Positions 47,421 through 62,042 are shown, numbered from the stretch's first letter. The stretch: 64,000 nucleotides of DNA from Pteria penguin (GCA_035048485.1 CM068587.1:44028312-44092311), one strand, 5' to 3'. Notes: generated by a model from the letters alone, not told the origin. Made by a program: numbers and translations.

Positions 47421-47811
47421 TTTCATGTTTCTAGAGATTCACTATACTTGTTACAAACACTGCTACCTCGCACATACGCTGGTATGTGGTGAAGACGTGG
47501 AAATACCATCATTTGGTTGATTAGCAGATGTGGAATGCTCTAAACTGTCAACATACGCTTATTCTAATCCCCTAAATACTCACTATATTTTGAAACATCC
47601 GATGCTAATTGCGTGGCACACATTTTTAATTCTGACATTCTCTGCGGAGACATGGAGGGGAATGTTCATATTTTGAACAAATTTTATTTCAACTCTACTA
47701 AATTGGACTTTTCCATGGGCTTTACAGTGCGTTTGTATTTTGATGGGTCATGATAGTACTGTGTGAAATTTTGCTTTGTCATACAAGATATCGAACAAAG
47801 GATGTAAAGAT
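47421..47811. other. Unassigned interval
   Basis: Nothing recognised. Confidence 0.3.
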
Positions 47812-48465
47812 TAATAAAATCTACCGCTATTGTCTGCTGGTGACAGAGAAATCAACTAACTCGAGTGTCAAATTAGCTTATTTTGGTTTCGAGACTGCTC
47901 TTCAAATATTTATATATTTTAAGAATTCCAAACATTTGGCCAAGAGCATCACTGAAGAGACATAAGCTGTTGAAATGCGCATATGGTGCACTAAATTAAA
48001 AGGTATATATGTTCTATATTTATCATAACCACTAGGCCGGTGTCACTGCTGGTGGGATGATAGTCCTCGAGGGCATCATAAGTCTAGTTTTCAGTGCTTT
48101 TGTACTAACATGAAATATGTACTTCAAATTTTCAGTCATCAAATTAAGTAAATCACTCTAAACTAAGGAGTATCTCCCTAATGCATAGCTCTGTCCTTAG
48201 ATTCTTTGGTTTACTTTTCGGTCATTTTGGTTTCAACATTCCTCTTCACATATTTATATATTTTGAGAATTCCAAACATTTGGCCACAAGCATCACTGAA
48301 GAGATATAAGTTGTCAAACTGCACTAAATTAAAAGGTATATATGTTCCATATTTATTAGTCCATGCCAAGTTAGCTTAGTCTATGCCGAGGCATTAACTA
48401 AGCTAATTTGACACGAGCGTTAGTTGATTTCTCTGTCACCACCAGCGGTAGATTATTTTTCTCCC
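47812..48465. mobile_element. Inverted-repeat element carrying hammerhead-like units
   Basis: The left arm (47817-47882: AATCTACCGCT, GGTGACAGAGAAATCAACTA, GTGTCAAATTAGCTTA) is inverted at 48400-48460. The right arm continues into its own hairpin (TTAGCTTAGTC...ACTAAGCTAA, 48372-48407). Between the arms lie 1.4 hammerhead-like units (47883-48358). The unit therefore seems to have inserted into a palindromic element. Confidence 0.65.
47883..48358 (+). repeat. Hammerhead-like units, partial dimer
   Basis: Cores at about 47944-47992 and 48290-48328, about 345 bp apart. The first keeps CTGAAGA, GACA and GAAA, with stem II changed to CTGTT; the second has lost GAAA and part of helix III by deletion. 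Unit landmarks (CTCGAGGGCATCATAAGTCT, CTAAGGAGTATCTCCCTAATG) are present. Confidence 0.8.
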
Positions 48466-49628
48466 ATTCAATAATTTGCCCCTAAATTTGTCATTTTCCC
48501 TTCCGTTTTGTTGGAAAATGAGGGTAAATTAGGTTGCTTGACGTTGACGTATGTCGTTTTTGCTTATGACGCCATGATAACATTGAGCGCGAAATAGGTC
48601 GTGTAGCTTATCTTCCACCCCCCTGTGGGAGAAAGGCTGATCATTTTGCAGTAAATATGAGAATAGCTCTGTGAATAAGGGAGAAATATACCTCTGCTTT
48701 AAAGTAGAAAGGTGTGTAAAACAAGCAATCACATATAGCATAGACTATCGCAAATCCCACGGTTTTTTCGTCCCCATTATAGAACCACATGGATTTAGTC
48801 TTAAGAATTTTATCAACTAAGTCATTTTTCAGTCTTCTTTCCCCTCTCGTGACTGGACCTGGTCCAAACTTGGATGGATATTTCAAAGAGGAATTTATTT
48901 TTTAATCCTATGATTCCTTGGTCGAAGACATTGATATTGAGAATGGACCCTTTTGGCGTTTGGTAACTCCCCCTTATCCCTTAGGCTCAAAATTCTTTCC
49001 TAAAACAATTGTATATTGTTTAGTTTCTGAAGAACGTAAATGATGTTTAGTTTAATTTAAGTTTTTAATATCGATAATGAAGAACATTTTTTTGAAATTA
49101 AAAAACAAATACTTTTTGTTTCTTTTACTTCAAGAATTCACGCACATACACACATCAGCACCACCAGACAAATGGGGTTGGTGGGGAGGGGTTTGAACCT
49201 CCAAAGACTTCTACTCGTAATCTGTCAATTTATCATTATATGCAAAATTTGGCAAAACAAATCTGATGTATTCTCAATCATGAATATCTTGTATAAGTCT
49301 GTTAAATTCTTAAGTGATACAACGGTTGCAATGTAGAGAAAGATGGTGGCATTAACGTTTTGAAATATCACAGAAATATTCCTGAAAAAGGAAATGCCTC
49401 AATTCCCGATTATCTAAAATACATTCTACTTCTTCAGATTTTACAACATATTAGAGTGAAAAGAAAGGTAAATGTGTATATGAATTTCATGATAACTCAA
49501 AAAGAAGAGTTCGGCCGCATTGGCTTAGATAAACATACTGTAGATTTAAACAATACTCATCCAATTATAAATGTACTTCGCAGATTTTCTTTAGCTCATC
49601 GAGAGTATTTAGATAAGGATTGGAAATA
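48466..49628. other. Unassigned region with one 117-codon frame
   Basis: A plus-strand frame at 49360-49713 has no motif I recognise, and its 3' third runs into transposon-end-like sequence, so I do not call it a gene. No other structure is evident. Confidence 0.35.
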
Positions 49629-50275
49629 CAGTCAGCTCTCGTTATACTGGCACTCGATATACCGGCATATTCGGATACCGGCGGATATTTGCCGGGGTTA
49701 TATAGTACTGTAGTTTTCTCCCATAGTAGCCCCTCCCCCCCGAAAAAAGCTATAATGTAGATTTTCCTATGGCGGAAAAACTTCTATATAGTAGTCTTTT
49801 CCCCAAAATAGTTTCCCCTTTGCGTAACGGTTTGGAAATTATACGCGTTCGTTCTTATTGTATCAATCAAATACAAATATACAAAAATATACCACTGTCA
49901 TAGCCAGTGGATCACACCGATAGTGTTATGATTAAGGGGTTTCTAGTGTTTTGTTGTAAATGTGTTTTCTTTTTGTATATTTACCATAGTGTGGTATAGG
50001 TCTACAGCGATAACTGTGCGCATCTGGGCTTTTGAAAAAACAAAGATTGCATTATCAAATTATAGGGGTGTTTAACAAAGTACATGCATATTTCTTCCAT
50101 TAAATACCAATATTCATATTGATTACCGTGTTTTAAACATCATAATAAGAGTCTATGTGGCTTAATCGTAACTGGTGTATTCATCCCCTACGCCACCGCT
50201 GCTACTATGAACTGAGGCAAAACTCTATAATTTAAAGTAATAATATACCTTTTAGGAATGTTTGACTGTAATAAA
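49629..50275. mobile_element. Possible pogo/Tigger-like element
   Basis: TACAGTCAGCTCTCGTTATA with ATACCGGCA repeats resembles a pogo/Tigger terminus. A possible right end TTTGACTGTA lies at 50266-50275, giving TA at both boundaries. The TIR match beyond CAGTCA is weak. Confidence 0.3.
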
Positions 50276-50785
50276 GCTGTCTCCCCTGTTATGATAAAAG
50301 TTAGACTCGTCGTGTTTATAAACATGGGCAATATTATCGCTGTAGACCTGTTTTTTCTCCTATTATCTCAATGTAAAAAGTTGTCGTTCATTTGTGAATA
50401 CATGTCACAAAAGACATGTATTTCATTCCAATAGTAGTGGTAGAATTTCTACCAGATATGTAATTTTCGTTCCGATCCCTCAACAAATGTGACCGCGAAG
50501 AACTCTGATTGGCTGATGCAGTTTCGACTTCTCCTTTGCATCCAATACATGGAATGACTGGCGACAAATCTATTATGCAAGCGAGAGAATATCGCTCACC
50601 ACGACGTCGATGGACACGTTGTTGTGTATCTGACCGAGCGTGAAACCAGACTCGTCATTGAACAACACGCTTCCAATGGGTCAAACTAAACCGATTAGGC
50701 GCATCACAAGGAATACACACGTGAAATATGAAAGCCTTACCTGTAAAGGTTGAAAGATTATAGCAGCCAATGTTAATGTTTTTAA
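50276..50785. other. Unassigned interval
   Basis: No features recognised. Confidence 0.3.
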
Positions 50786-51075
50786 AAAGTAGGTCAAACT
50801 CCAAGGTTAGAGTCACAAATGATAAGTCTTATCACAAGAAGATATATGTGAAGTTTCAAAGCCCAACACCATTTAGTACAAAATCCAAGGTTAAAGTTTT
50901 TGAAGAGTAGATCAAGCACCAAGGTCAAGGTCACTAAGTCAAAAGTCATGGTCCTAAATGAAAGGTTTTATCACAAGGAATCTATATGAAAAGTTTCAAA
51001 GCCTTAGAGACGATATAGTCAATGGTTTTGCCACAGAATCAGAGTCACACACAGGGCAAAAACTAGATGCCCTCG
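50786..51075. repeat. Mollusc-type CCAAGGTCAAGGTCAC repeat
   Basis: Two ~125-bp units: GTAGGTCAAACTCCAAGGTT...TATCACAAG...GTTTCAAAGCC and GTAGATCAAGCACCAAGGTC...TATCACAAGGAA...GTTTCAAAGCC. It is the same class of repeat as at 34.0-34.9 kb. Confidence 0.65.
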
Positions 51076-51584
51076 AATATCATTCCGGGGCATTGAAAAG
51101 GAAATTCTATTTTTTTTTTTTTTGTTTTCGCTAGTATATATAAATTTCTAGAATTAAATATTAAATAAAGATATCTCGAAATTAGTAAATTAGAAAGTAG
51201 TGATATATCTCTATTCTAAATAAAACATTGAAAGAGAAAATGAGCGAAAACTATCACTTTTAAGAAATATTCGACGTTCAAGGGCAGTAACTCTGTCAAA
51301 AATTACCGGTCCACACCCATATTCAAAGTTGACCTGCAATTTCTCTTGATACATCTATGTACCTAATTTAAATATATGCATCTGTATTTGCAAAAGAGAT
51401 TGAAATTGAAGGCATATGTATTTTAGAAATAAGGTATGTCTGATTTCAATGGAGATATCTCTGTCAAAGTTTGAAATGTTTCTATTTTAAAAGAAATCTC
51501 TTTTTTTTTTTTTATTGTTAACAAAGTAACGAGCTGAATTTACATTTGTGTGAAAAGAAAATCACGAATTTCACATTGGGATGA

Positions 51585-51765
51585 AAATTCACTATATAGT
51601 CGTTTTTCCCCGGGGGAAATGGCTATAAGAGGGGGTAGGGAATGGCTATATAACCAAATTTACCCCGGAAGAAAGTCTGCTATATAGCCATTTTCCCATG
51701 GGGATAAACTGCCATATAGTCATTTTTCCGAGGGAAAATGGCTAGGGTGAAAATCTACTATATAA
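51585..51765. repeat. Degenerate GGAAAATGGCTATATA repeats
   Basis: ATATAGTCGTTTTTCC, GGGAATGGCTATATAACC, GCTATATAGCCATTTTCCC and ATATAGTCATTTTTCCGAGG alternate in both orientations. Similar motifs appear at 49750-49825. Confidence 0.55.
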
Positions 51766-52029
51766 CACAGTTAACAAACGGATAAGCTCTTATTTTTGTT
51801 CTTTATCATGGCAAATTCGCCTTCCGGCACCAGCAGCGCTTATTGGGAACAAATCAAACTTTTAACACCCTCTTAGATTCGATTTACCTGCAAACTACCA
51901 GGACCGCCGACTAGGTAAATGATCATCGATAAGTCAATTTTAATACGTATCGCTCTCATGCACAGTTCTTTGGATTTCACCTTTAGGTTGATTTGGTAAT
52001 GAGTGTGTTCTGCCAATATTTCTTCTTTC

Positions 52030-52110
52030 GCTTTTCACAATCAAGGTCTTAAACATCACTGAAGAGACAAAAGTTGTCGAAATGCGTATGTGGTACACCA
52101 AATTAATTCA
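52030..52110 (+). ncRNA. Solo hammerhead-like core
   Basis: ATCACTGAAGAGACAAAAG then TTGTCGAAATGCGTATGTGG and TACACC. CTGAAGA, stem II (GACA/TGTC) and GAAA are intact; the unit body is not adjacent. It lies just upstream of a fragment of the outer 15.4-kb TIR element and the 52.3-kb PLE. Confidence 0.4.
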
Positions 52111-52269
52111 GGTATATTACGGTATTTTCTAATAAGTAATCAATAATATCATTTTATGGCAATTATGGCAACGGCCATGTCTGTTTCTCGCAATCTTACC
52201 GTTATATTGAATATGCCGTTGTAACGATTTGCCGCTATTACTGTCGAATCCTACAATACAGTTTGGTGC

Positions 52270-52372
52270 AGTCCTAGCCTGACATAAAGTGCACTTCAAG
52301 CTCCCTTTGTGCCTGCTTTTTAAGTTTACTTGGCGACAATGGAGCAAACTTGGAATCAAAGTTTAATAGAAG
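52270..52372. repeat. Fragment of the 15.4-17.3-kb TIR element end
   Basis: GCAGTCCTAGCC, ATAAAGTGCACTTCAAG, AAGTTTACTTGGCGA and AAACTTGGAATCAA repeat the subterminal sequence of the right end at 17.13-17.28 kb. Confidence 0.6.
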
Positions 52373-52379
52373 TTAAACA

Positions 52380-55010
52380 CAACGGATTAACAGAAGAAGA
52401 ATCAACTATCAAGAACCAAACGCAAGACGCCAAATATTCCGTAGAAATATAGAAAACCAGAGAAAAATATGAGCTCGAAAAAAAAAAGGAAAGAAAATTC
52501 TTTTTATAGGCCACAGTACTTCCCGACGGAAGCGGAAGAAAACGCTGCCTTACAAACATTTCTTAAAAAGGAAATTGTGGAGCCTAAACTTATTAACCTA
52601 TCCACCAGGGATATTGATGAAACTGAAATAACAGTCTTAGAAAATGGATTAAAATTTACTCCCACTCCTTTTGAATGCACCACCGAAACTGGTTAAAGAC
52701 ATAAAGGAATTCTGTCGAAAATTAATTGTCTTAAAGAATCAGCAAATTCAAACGTAACAAGAAAAAAGGCTAAAACCTAACATAAATAAAAATGAAAGAC
52801 AAGCTTTACAAAGATCACAAGATGACTCTACAATGATCAGAAGGACGCCGACAAAGGCAAAGCAATGTTATACTGAACAAAAACAATAACAAGGCAATGT
52901 CTCTTCAACAACTTAGTGCTCAAGAATTTTACAAAGAATTCAAAACTGCTAGGACCGGAAAGTAATGATAAGGTGGAAAAATTGACTAATACATATAAAA
53001 GCAATTTAACCGAGAATGAGTGGCACTTTATACACAATTTTGAAGTAAAATCTAGTATTGTATATGGACTACCAAAGATACATAAATCAAAAGAAATACA
53101 AACTGTAAAATTTTACAAAAACCAATAATATAAATGTTAAATTTCAATACCCAAGCGATTTAAAACTGTGCCCAATAGTTGGCTTACCGACATCAGCAAC
53201 ACAGAGGCTCAGCAATTTGATTGGTAATATATTCAAACATCTATGCTTACAAGTGCCAAGTTATATTAGAGATGATATGGACTTACTAAACGATAGACCG
53301 GAACATGTAGAAGAAAGCTCAGTTTAGTCAGTTTCGATGTTACGAGCTTTTTTGCCGATATTCCACATAACATTGGCCTAAAAGCAGTCGACCATTGGAT
53401 AAAACGATAATCAAAACATATTTCATCCTATTTGTCACAAGAATTTGTCATGGAAAGTCTTAAATTCATACTGTAAAACAATCAGTTCTTTTTCAATAAC
53501 AAGTACTACATACAGATTAAAGGAACTGCTATGGGTACAACAGTAGCGCAAACATACGCAACACTTGTAATGGGATATTTAGAAGAAAATCTGTATATGC
53601 AAGTGGAGATTAATTTCATCAAGAATTCGGAATCTACATAAAAATAACTGGAAACGATACCTTGACGATTGTTTTATTTATTTATTTTGTTTATTTGTTT
53701 ATTTATTTATTTTATTTTATTTTATTTATTTTTTTTTTTTATTATTATTATCATTATTTTCATTTCGTCTTGAAAAATTCCATGAACTAATTAAAAGTTT
53801 ACACCACTCAATCATAATTACCAGAGACTTTAGCGAAAACGAATTACCATTTCAGGTATATTAATTATCAAAACTGGAGAAAAGATTATTACAGATCTTT
53901 ATTACAAAAAAATACATATAGATCATATATACCTTTTAATTTTGTGCACCATATGCGCATTTCGACAAGTCATGTCTCATCAGTGATGTTCGTGGCCGAA
54001 TGATTGGAATTTTCAAAATATATAAATATTTGAAGAGCACTGTTGAAGCCAAAATGACCGAAAAGTGAACCAAAGAATCTATCTAAGGACAGAGCTATGC
54101 ATGAGGGAGATACTCCTTAGATTTTGAGTGATTTACTTAATTGGACGACTGCAAATTTGAAGTATATATTTCATACCAGTACAAAAGCACTGAAAACAAG
54201 ACTTATGATGCCCTCGGGGACTATCAGTCCACCAGCAGTGACACCGGCCTAGTGGTTATAATAAAAATAGATCATATATACCTTTTAATTTTGTGCACCA
54301 TATGCGCATTTCGACAAGTTATGTCTCATCAGTGATGCTCGTAGCCGAATGATTGGAATTCTCAAAATATATAAATATTTGAAGAGCACTGTTGAAGCCA
54401 AAATGACCGAAAAGTGAACCAAAGAATCTATCTAAGGACAGAGCTATGCATGAGGGAGATACTCCTTAGTTTTTGAGTGATTTATTTAATTGGACGACTG
54501 CAAATTTGAAGTAAGATACTCACACACACAACTACATACACACACCTACACACACGCATACACATACACACCAGTATTTATATTTCCGGTCTTGCCATCC
54601 TTACCTTGCAAAACGAAATATACCATTTAATAGGACCAGAAAAATATGTACCATAATCATTTAAAAAACCCACTGGAGAAAAAAATACTTAAGAGCTACA
54701 TGTTTATATTTTTCTAAAGACACAAATGTACCTAGAACAACTGCTAAAAGCCGGGATTGAAAGAGCAAAGGAAATACCTATTACAGAATTAAGACAGACA
54801 AAGACACCAGAATTTACTAAGGATCATAATACCGAAAAAATCACTCACAACCCAAATAATGAAACAGAAGACATCTTACAAAGCTGTATGACACAAATCA
54901 CCTGCACACACACAAAAAAAATGAGAATAGTAGTATAGACATTACAAAAATATTCGATTGTGCTGCGGTTACAATACCGACTTAGGACGGTCAATTAAAG
55001 TTAAAACGTC
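52380..55010 (+). pseudogene. Neptune-like Penelope-like element (RT), interrupted
   Basis: The order is ENGLKFTPTPFE (N-terminal, about 52650), NLTENEWHFIHNFEV and YGLPKIHKSKE (52990-53095), VSFDVTSFFADIPHNIGLKA (motif A, about 53330; normally Tyr-Thr-Asn in place of FAD), QEFVMESLKF, YIQIKGTAMGTTVAQTYATL (motif B, about 53510) and MGYLEENLY. The expected YLDD block has been replaced or disrupted by T-rich low-complexity DNA (53690-53760). IITDLYYK then precedes an inserted hammerhead-like array (53918-54515), after which HQYLYFRSCHP and AKRNIPFNRTRKIC resume. LEQLLKAGIERAKEIP (54726 on) and HNPNNE end the readable part. Multiple stops. No GIY-YIG domain is readable. Confidence 0.8.
53918..54515 (-). 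repeat. Hammerhead-like array, 1.7 units, inserted in the PLE RT
   Basis: Unit 1 is 53918-54267 (350 bp); unit 2 starts with the same ATAGATCATATATACCTTTT at 54268 and is truncated at about 54515. On the minus strand both cores read CTGATGA (the canonical form), GACA...TGTC, GAAA, TGCGC-ATATG-GTGCA. Apart from C at the 16.1 position, they are the best cores in the window. The two units are nearly identical, which points to recent arrival as a multimer. Confidence 0.88.
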
Positions 55011-55019
55011 ACTCAATTG

Positions 55020-56480
55020 GTGTGGTTATGTTCAGCGAAACATTTGTCCCCTTCCTCCACCAATCAGAAACGATGCGGTCTATTATAAAGGAAACAGAAA
55101 TATTGAATAGCAATCGATAAGCTCCAAGTATCAAAGACATTTTAACACTTGCATGGACAGTGTAGATCTGGTAGAACAGTGATGGGCAGGTGTACAACGT
55201 TCCATCTCAGTAAACGGTGTCCGCTGCAGCAAGATCCCGGAGGATGGCATCGGTGGCGAATACGAAGCTTTAGAAACTAAATTAAAACATTCAGTGTTTT
55301 AAATGAGAAATAAGAATTCAATTTTAAAACTTTGTCAATGAATAAAGATGAACAAAGATTTATTCTGTATTTATTTGGGCCGGCACGAGCCGGCCCATTT
55401 ACTGATTTAACTTTGGAGAAAACACTGTGATTTACTGCTGCCCTGTGAAGTGCTATGATTTACTGCGGTATTACTTTGTTTACTAGATATTATCTTGGTC
55501 ACTAAAGGTCATTAAAACGCTTGACAAATACGTTACGTTCACATCTTTTGTACATATTATCGTGAAAAATTTTTTTCCAGTTATTATAAGAGCAGAAAAT
55601 TATGACATCATCGTTGCGGCGCTATTTATAGATATGTATATACGGCGATGCTGTGCTCAATGTTTAGTTTATTTTTAGAAACCTTGCTATACGCGTTAGT
55701 ATAGAAGGGATTACCGGAGAGGTTGAGTTTACCAAAAAGATCGTAAAATCTACCGATAAGAAAAAAAAGAATAAAAATTTACCAGTAATTCCTCTGATTA
55801 TAATCTCTGATTATAATTATAAGTGATCACTGAAGAAATTGTATTCTAAGACGTATATGTAAACTTATACTTAACAATGATACATAAAATGAAGCATACA
55901 AAAATATGTTTTAAGTCAAGTTATACCGATTTAAGCCTTTTAAATCACTGACATTGAGTCAAATTTTAATTCCATGTCATCATCTATAATTTCATACATT
56001 TGTCTGACACAAGAGTGTCTTAAGTTGTACAATTAACCTCCAAAAATAAGAGACGAGATGGGCATAACTTCATAAAAACAAATTTTCTACGATATTTTTA
56101 TAGGTTAATTGTACAACAAAATGATTACTTAAAGATAATTTAAAGACAACAGGTCATGTTTGAAATTATTATCACTAATTATGTAGATATGAAGTTTGAA
56201 TTAAAGTTTTCATAGGAATTAGTAAGAAATAGCAAGAAAATTAAAAGTAATTTAGAATAATAAAAACTGTTTTGATACTACTACTTTAAACCTTTTTGTT
56301 CAAAATTCTCAAAAGCATAATAGGTAAAAAAATCCCAATGAATTTTTAAACTTAAACTCTAACATTTAAATTCAAATTTTTATTCTTTGGTTTGATTTCA
56401 TTGTAATATTCTTAATTTGGATTCAGTCAATAATATTGAAAGATATTTTGAATTTAAAGATTATGTTGAAAGCATTTTAA
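55020..56480. other. Unassigned AT-rich region with one GC hairpin
   Basis: The GGGCCGGC-ACGA-GCCGGCCC hairpin (55377-55396) stands out. The remainder, including TTGTACAATTAACCT repeats in both orientations near 56025-56120, has no coding signal. Confidence 0.4.
55377..55396. repeat. Perfect 8-bp GC hairpin
   Basis: GGGCCGGC, a four-base ACGA loop, and GCCGGCCC. Strikingly GC-rich in AT-rich surroundings. Confidence 0.85.
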
Positions 56481-56488
56481 GCAACAGA

Positions 56489-56727
56489 GTCCGGCGCCAT
56501 AAACTGAGAATATACTTAAGTCATAATTTCATATTCTTCTGTTCATCTGTTCATCAATAAATTAATAATAAATAAATAATAATTGGAATTTGGTTTCTAT
56601 TTAGTTTTATTCTATTGATAAATAGAATTAAATCACTCTGCATGAGAATGTATTTGAATGTTTGACAATGGAATAAATTAAAATGAAATATTAGACTTAA
56701 GTATATTCTCAGTTTATGGCGCCGGAC
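56489..56727. mobile_element. Palindromic MITE, ~240 bp
   Basis: Left GTCCGGCGCCATAAACTGAG with AATATACTTAAGTC, and its inverse on the right, form TIRs of about 45 bp. The ends contain GGCGCC. A right-end relative is at 35006-35063. No coding capacity. Confidence 0.8.
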
Positions 56728-58240
56728 CCAGATTTTATATTTGATACAAAGTAAAGATTGGTGAACAATTATTCCAATATTATATATATATATATATATA
56801 GCATAGATTTATTAATTTGATGTAACAATTATGATAGTCCTATTGTATTGATTAATCTTAGTGTGATTTGGTTTGTACTACATGTATAAACATTAACAGT
56901 AACACCCCTTGTACTTGACAAGATTATCCAAATATTATTTGTTTTTAAATTTTTGGATTAATTACAAATTTGCTTTCAATATTAGTTTGAATTATATTTG
57001 AGCCCAGCATAAAATTTGTTTACATTCACTTGCAGTCAATGTTTGTAAGTTTTGATAACATTATCTATTTCAATGAATGACCAAAAGTCTTGCATGCTAG
57101 TCAAATGTTTAGTTTTTTCTATTGTTTATATAAGTGTTTTCCCAGAAAAAAAAGTTTTTCATCTGATCTGTGTATCATTTCTAATCATATTCAAGGATCA
57201 GTAAGAAATGTAGAATACAGAAATGAACTTCCAACATACTTGGTGTGTTATACTTGCCCTAGCTAACACATAATGATTTTCATCAATACATTATGTTTAT
57301 TTCAATCAAAGTGTTATAAATACTTGGCATGAAATGGCTGAACACATAGCATTCACCTTTACAGTCATTTTGTCTGTCTGTGATAACTAGACATGTATAA
57401 TGTGCCATGACTTTCCTGCCTGCACAACTAGACAGAAGATGCTTACTCCTCCCTTAAAACTGCTTTCATATCTAGATTTCATCGAAATTGCATCTACATT
57501 GCACTTTTCAGACCCTTTTTTATGTCACCTGCGAAACAAAACATTTGAATCAATTTGCCCGATGTCCATCCGTCTGTCTGTCAGTCACGCTTTCACATTA
57601 TTGGTCATAATTTAGTATTAAACATCTATACTTCAAATCAAACTTGCAGAATTGATTTATTACGATGAGAGCCGAAGGTCAAACTGAGACTGTCAAGGTC
57701 AAGTTCATGGGTAAACATATGGCAAGCGACATCGTTTTTGGGAGCAAAGACTTTTTTTTTAATTTTCAAAACAATTATACATGTCGCCAAATTGCACACT
57801 AAGTACTATGGGCCACGCGCTAAGTATTGACAGTATTACTTCTAGGAACATATCATAATCAAACTTGTACTGAGCTTATTACATAAAGTCAAAAAAGAGA
57901 CTGGTGTTTAAACAACTGTACACTATAGGTAGGTCGAAACCTATAGTAATGGAAATATAAGTCAGTGAACAATTTGGTTACGGCCCGAAACTTTGACGCT
58001 TGCGTCAATAGATTTTCTTGTCTATATTGATTTATCAAGTTTAAAATTGAAATAAACCATGGCAATCTTACACAGGTAGAACTTCACTAATGCGTGAATT
58101 AGTTTACCTTTGTTCTCTTTACAGGACCCCTTTCACACTCAGTTAAGGTATATGTTTATCTTAGCATGTAGGCGAATTGTGAACACACATTTCTAATGTA
58201 GTTAGGGAATTCTAGCCCTAATTCATTTTCTACACTTTTC
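56728..58240. other. Non-coding region with fragments of dispersed repeats
   Basis: A short (AT)n tract (56783-56800), a CAGAAGATGCTTACTCCTCC motif (57434-57453) related to the PLE 3' UTR, and CATCCGTCTGTCTGTCAGTC with AAGGTCAAACTGAG (57568-57720) of the mollusc-type repeat. No genes. Confidence 0.5.
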
Positions 58241-58244
58241 TAAG

Positions 58245-58545
58245 TTTCTGTTCACAACATCCCATAACTAATGTTGCAAAACTTGGGGCAAAATTTGTCC
58301 CCATAGCTGTTCCGCATGTTTGTTGGTAGTTTTTACCGTTAAAGTAGAATGAATCATTGTCTAATATGTAGCAAACTGCCCCTAGTATAAAGTTCACGGA
58401 AAACCTATGTTTTTCTGTGGAATACTTAACTGCATTTATTACTAGGGTATTTGTGTATAGACCAGTGGCATCAAACTCACCATTACTGCATCCTAATGCG
58501 CAGAACTTTGTAGATGAGACAAGAAATTAATAGCATAGTTTTGTT
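58245..58545 (-). pseudogene. PLE-type reverse transcriptase palm fragment
   Basis: The minus strand reads GEFDATGLYTNTLVINAVKY (motif A), NFILGAVCYILDNDSFYFNG, YQQTCGTAMGTNFAPSFATL (motif B) and VMGCCEQKL before stops. Motif B with GTAMGT is shared with the 52.3-kb Neptune-like element. It abuts the plus-strand GIY-YIG fragment at 58565, so two retroelement pieces meet tail to head. Confidence 0.7.
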
Positions 58546-58564
58546 TAAATTTAAATTGCAAGAG

Positions 58565-60829
<2,265 letters not shown>

Positions 60830-60890
60830 TTGGTGCACCACATGCACATTTCGACAACTTCTGTCTCTTCAGTGATGCTTTTAAGTCTTA
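60830..60890 (-). ncRNA. Solo hammerhead-like core
   Basis: On the minus strand: AGCATCACTGAAGAGACAG, AAGTTGTCGAAATGTGC, ATGTGGTGCACC. CTGAAGA, stem II and GAAA are intact. Only part of the surrounding unit is present. Confidence 0.45.
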
Positions 60891-61380
60891 ACTGTGAAAA
60901 TCGAAAATATAGATATTTGAATCTTCAAACTTATAAATCAAATGGCTGCTCCTTATGTAATATTATGACTTACTAAAGATGTAGACACCTTTATCTCCGA
61001 AATTGAGGAAAGGGGAGATGAAAGTATATATTCTTATATGAGATCAGGGTGTAGCTTACAGTTTTATGTATTAAAAATGCAAAAAAGCATGGACTCGTCA
61101 AAAAGCACCAAGACAGCGCAATGTGAATCGCTTGTAAGAGGGGTCAGAGTTAGGGGCGAAACTCCTCGAAACCTAAATGATTTGTTTGTTGTTTATTACA
61201 TCTCCTTTAACATCAGATAGTTTGTAACTGCGTTGCAATAGAAATATTAGCACCTCGCAATGTTCTGCGTAAGTATGTCCTTATACAGGACATAACTGAA
61301 AGGGATACAGAAGAAAAAGAGAGATTTACTCTTCGCCACCTTGAGTAAAATTATCTTGAATTCTCTGTTTTATTATCAAC
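60891..61380. other. Unassigned interval
   Basis: No motifs or repeats recognised. Confidence 0.3.
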
Positions 61381-62042
61381 GGTCAATGGTCTGATATACA
61401 TGTAGTATGAAGTCAAAGGTCAGTGGACTGATATAGTATGAAAGACAACGTTCAGCGGTCTGATATAGTATGAAAGGCCACGGTCAATGGTCTGATATAG
61501 TATGAAAGACAACGGTCAGCGGTCTGATAAAGTATGAAAGACACGGCCAATGGTCTGATATAGAATGAAAGACAACGGTCAATGGTCTGATATAGTATGA
61601 AAGACACGGTCAATGGTTTGATATAGTATGAAAGACAACAGTCAGTGGTCTGATATAGTATGAAAGACACGGTCAATGGACTGATATAGAATGCAAGTCA
61701 ACGGTCAGTGGTCTGATATAGTATGAAAGACACGGTGAATGGACTGATATAGAATGAAAGATAACGGTCAATGGTCTGATGTAGTATGAAAGACACGGTC
61801 AATGGACTGATATAGAATGAAAGACAACGGTCAATGAACTGATATAGAATGAAAGACAACGGTCAATGGTCTGATATAATATCAAAGATACGGTCAATGG
61901 TCTGATATAGTATGAAAGACACGGTCAATGGTCTGATGTAGTATAAAAGACAATGGTCAATGGTCTGATATAGTATGAAAGACACGTTCAATGGACTGGA
62001 ATCGAATGAAAGACATCGGCCAATGGTCTGATATAGTGTGAA
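61381..62042. repeat. 31-32-bp minisatellite, about 21 units
   Basis: Units of the type GGTCAATGGTCTGATATAGT plus ATGAAAGACAC; alternating variants end in GACAACG or GACACG. The minus-strand frame with TISDR-like repeats (61452-61676) is incidental. Confidence 0.95.

Noticed and set aside
49360..49713. 117-codon plus-strand gene
   Set aside because: No motif, and its 3' part coincides with transposon-end-like sequence.
55377..55396. Intrinsic transcription terminator
   Set aside because: The hairpin is strong but the genome is eukaryotic and no gene ends here.
61381..62042. CRISPR-like array or coding repeat
   Set aside because: It is a contiguous 31-32-bp minisatellite with graded variants, not repeats plus spacers.
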